Shown here piece by piece: positions 61,721 through 64,000 of a DNA stretch of 64,000 nt. Numbering within the stretch: position 1 is the stretch's first letter; each line of letters begins with the position of its first letter. The DNA lies in NCBI GenBank assembly GCA_965240325.2, contig OZ251235.1, positions 1 to 64,000 on the forward strand, given 5' to 3'. Position numbers and translations under genes: made by a program. The notes beneath the pieces were generated by a model. The model was not told where the DNA came from. It ran no database searches and saw only the letters and a list, made by a program, of their open reading frames with translations. This DNA comes from Rebecca billardiae RCC1528 (Eukaryota > Haptophyta).

Positions 61721-63233
61721 GGCTGCTCTGCGCGCAGCGCGGCTGCGCACACAACGCGCGTGCGAGCTCGCGTGCACCCCCGGCGCCGCCGCCCGGCTGT
61801 CGGACTCGCCAGTGACTCGGCTGCATTCGGCGCATGCACCCGTCCGACCGTCCGACCGTGTCGTCACAAGCCGGCTGCTGCTCACAAGCTGCGTGATTCG
61901 TGACGAAGAAAGAACGCGACAACTAGCAGCCACTATCGGGCCGTGCGCCCTCAACTTCGTTGTTTACTACCCGAAGATCGGCGTAGCCGATCATAATAAA
62001 TAGCTGCTAGTCTAAGTCAGCATTATTATTGAAAATATTAATAGTGAGCAGATTCGGAGTCATCGGAGAGTCCGTGCTCCGCCGCCGGGATGATGGCGCA
62101 GTCGTTACTCAGTCTGATTTTATTATTAATAATAAATAATTTTATTACGGATGAGTGCTAATCGGGACCCCGTTAACAGTATATCTGAATTCTGACAATA
62201 ATAACCGACGCCGATTAATTAAGTATTAACTGGATCTGACCGATCTTGAAACTAGCAGCAGATGTGTCAAGTCTCAAGATATAGTCGTCGGCACCCAACG
62301 GTCGTGCAGACGCGGTGCCCACTCGACCCAGTGTCAGATCGTCGTCAAGGATATAGCCGTCTAGGCGCCGATGCCGCGCGGCCGACCAGGCGACTCAGCA
62401 GACTGCGCGCCGGCGGGCCGGCTAACTGGCAGCCCCTGTGCGGCTATCGTCTCAGTCGAGGATGGGACGCCCGCATCCGGGCGGCCGCAGACAGCCTAAC
62501 TTCTGGAACCACTGTCGCGTGTACCAGTCACCCGGTGAGGCCTATGCGAACACTGCTGTGGCCTTGTTGCTGACGTTCGTCCGAGGCCGAGGCCCGAGTG
62601 CATTGCGCGGCCGGTGGACTTGCGCTCTGGCGGGCAAAGGTGTGCCCGAGGTGCGGATGCCTGCGCGTGCTCCTGGGCGAGAGCGCACAAAGTACTCATC
62701 TCACAAACGAGAGGCGCGTTGACGCAGCACCTCGGCCATCACGTACGTCGTACTGCCAACGACTGCGCGCTTGTTGTGGCCACTGCGCTCGCGAGCATGC
62801 ATCGCACGAGCTGCTCAAAGTGGTGCCACTGGTGGCCGGCGATGCGGTGGTGGTGCATGGCAGTAGTGTGCGGCTGCTTCGTCACGCCAGCGCAGCAGTC
62901 ATGGCCGCTCGTGAGCGGGCCGCGCCGCTGCGCCGATTGTGGCTGGTCCATGGCCGGCGCGGCGACAACTCACGCGCGGTGGAAGTGTGTTCCGGCCGGC
63001 ACCTCTCCTCGTTGGCTCCTCGCGGTGCCGTTTCGCGGATTCTTCTGGCACCTCGGCGCGACCGGCACGGCGGCGGCACCTGCCGCCGCCGCGCCTCCCG
63101 GCAGGGAGCGGTCTTTTGCCCTTGCCAACGGCCGGTGATCGGTCCAATATTCGCACTCGGTCGGACCGGTGCCGAGGACGATCGGCACCACTTCAGGGTG
63201 CTGGGTGCCGGCACGGCAAGCCGTCCGAAGGCG
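61721..63233. other. Intergenic, AT-rich core
   Basis: About 1.5 kb with no recognised gene. 61990-62240 is strongly AT-rich (AATAAA-like words on both strands); the remainder leads into the ZIP gene and should hold its promoter. Confidence 0.5.
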
Positions 63234-64000
63234 ATGTCTGCACTCGGCGCGGGCACCCAGATGCAGGCGCTCCTGCTCGACAGCTGGCTCGCATGCCTGG
63301 CCACCGCATTGGGCGCGCTCCCCGCACACGCGCTCCAGGCCGCCGTGGGCGACGCGCGCCGTGCCGCGGTCATCGCTCTCGGCGGCTGCGTCGCCGCAGG
63401 GATGATGATCGGCGCGAGTGCCCTGCTGGTGCTCGACGCGCGCGCGGACGCGAGCACGCTCTTCGATCTGGTGGCGTTCGCCGCCGGCGCGTGTGCGAGC
63501 GTATGTGTCGTTCGCGCCATCGCATGGGCCACAACGCCGGACGCAGACTCCTCCGCCGTGGCCGCCAAGCGCGCCGAGCGCGGCGGTGGCGCGGCCGCTG
63601 TGCGCTCAGCGCTGCTGCTCGTTGCGCTTGCTACCGACGCACTCGCGGAGGGCGTTGCGATGGGCGTCGCCGCGCACCGCGACGAGATGAGCGCTGACGG
63701 TGCAACACGCCGCTCGCTCCCGCTGATGGCCCTGATGCTCGCCGTGCACAACATCCCGGAGGGCATGGCGGCTGCGAGCGCGTGGCACGCTTCGCGCGCG
63801 GAGGGGGGCCAGCTGCAGCGCGTGGCGAGTGGCACCGAGCTGCTGCGCTCGGCTCTGCTCGCGATGGCGACGTCGCTGCCCCAACCCGTCGGGGCCGTGC
63901 TGGCCTTCCACTTCCTCCGCGCCGCCGCGGGCGCGCTGCCCGTCATGCAGGGCGTGGCCGCCGGCTCGCTCGCCTTTGTCGCCGCCGCCGAGCTGCTGCC
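63234..64000 (+). CDS. ZIP-family metal transporter, 3' end beyond the window
   Basis: 255 residues visible from ATG 63234. Predicted Zn2+ (or other divalent metal) transporter. Hydrophobic helices alternate with short loops. ALATDALAEGVAMGV (from about 63618) corresponds to the TM4 metal-site helix. VHNIPEGMAAA (from about 63743) is the TM5 signature with H, N, E in the binuclear site. A short variable loop with Lys/Arg lies between the third and fourth helices. The spacing is closest to the ZupT/GufA-like branch. The frame is still open at base 64000, where the last helices should follow. Confidence 0.88.
   Translation, partial: MSALGAGTQMQALLLDSWLACLATALGALPAHALQAAVGDARRAAVIALGGCVAAGMMIGASALLVLDARADASTLFDLVAFAAGACASVCVVRAIAWATTPDADSSAVAAKRAERGGGAAAVRSALLLVALATDALAEGVAMGVAAHRDEMSADGATRRSLPLMALMLAVHNIPEGMAAASAWHASRAEGGQLQRVASGTELLRSALLAMATSLPQPVGAVLAFHFLRAAAGALPVMQGVAAGSLAFVAAAELL

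Overview
The window is the left end of a linear nuclear chromosome of a GC-rich, single-celled eukaryotic alga. It opens with about 1.2 kb of C-rich telomeric repeat (CCCTAA, i.e. TTAGGG on the G strand). Next comes a subtelomeric satellite, then about 7 kb with no gene I can recognise, then a compact gene-rich interior. Most genes are single-exon or carry a few short introns (99-278 bp). Codon use is extremely GC-rich and Ala/Arg-heavy. One protein has a signal peptide followed by an Arg/Ala-rich transit-like stretch, as expected for a secondary plastid. Together with F-box/ankyrin proteins of a type common in haptophytes and stramenopiles, this suggests a haptophyte-like alga; the lineage is inference. 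Two 200-N assembly gaps are present.

Layout: 0-2.7 kb telomere and a satellite of eight ~182-bp monomers organised as two four-monomer higher-order units. 2.7-10.1 kb GC-rich subtelomeric DNA with diverged duplications. 10.1-34.5 kb dense gene block: PLP aminotransferase, RUS/DUF647 protein, PiT phosphate transporter, Popeye-like cyclic-nucleotide-domain protein, F-box/RCC1 protein, rhodanese-DSP-FHA phosphatase, a large EF-hand-like protein, PX-domain protein, TauE/SafE transporter, a GIGYF/GYF-domain translational repressor and an MMTAG2-like protein. 34.5-41 kb one hypothetical protein, an AT-rich fold-back element and gene-poor DNA. 41-43.4 kb a phytanoyl-CoA-dioxygenase-like enzyme and a HIRAN+DUF1917 protein.

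43.4-51.4 kb is a nest of mobile elements: long (TA)n tracts, a 5'-truncated element with a PD-(D/E)XK-like domain, a 1.96-kb terminal-inverted-repeat element, three tandem units of an element ending in a conserved hairpin, and a hAT-type MITE caught in one unit with its empty site preserved in the others. 51.4-59 kb is genic again: F-box/ankyrin protein, PC-esterase/TBL-like SGNH protein, an ADP-ribosyltransferase-fold protein fused to a Shiftless-like zinc ribbon, GPN1 GTPase and ribosomal protein uL30 (RPL7). 59-63.2 kb is mostly gene-poor, with a gap and a striking perfect hairpin. A ZIP metal transporter runs off the right edge.

The gene block is arranged largely as divergent pairs sharing 55-330 bp of upstream DNA. 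The most unusual items are the ART + zinc-ribbon fusion, which resembles two interferon-induced vertebrate antiviral families joined in one algal gene; the transposon nest with internal empty-site controls; the RUS/aminotransferase tandem, which mirrors a known plant vitamin-B6 genetic interaction; and seven introns whose donors read GTGCG or GTGTG instead of GTRAG.
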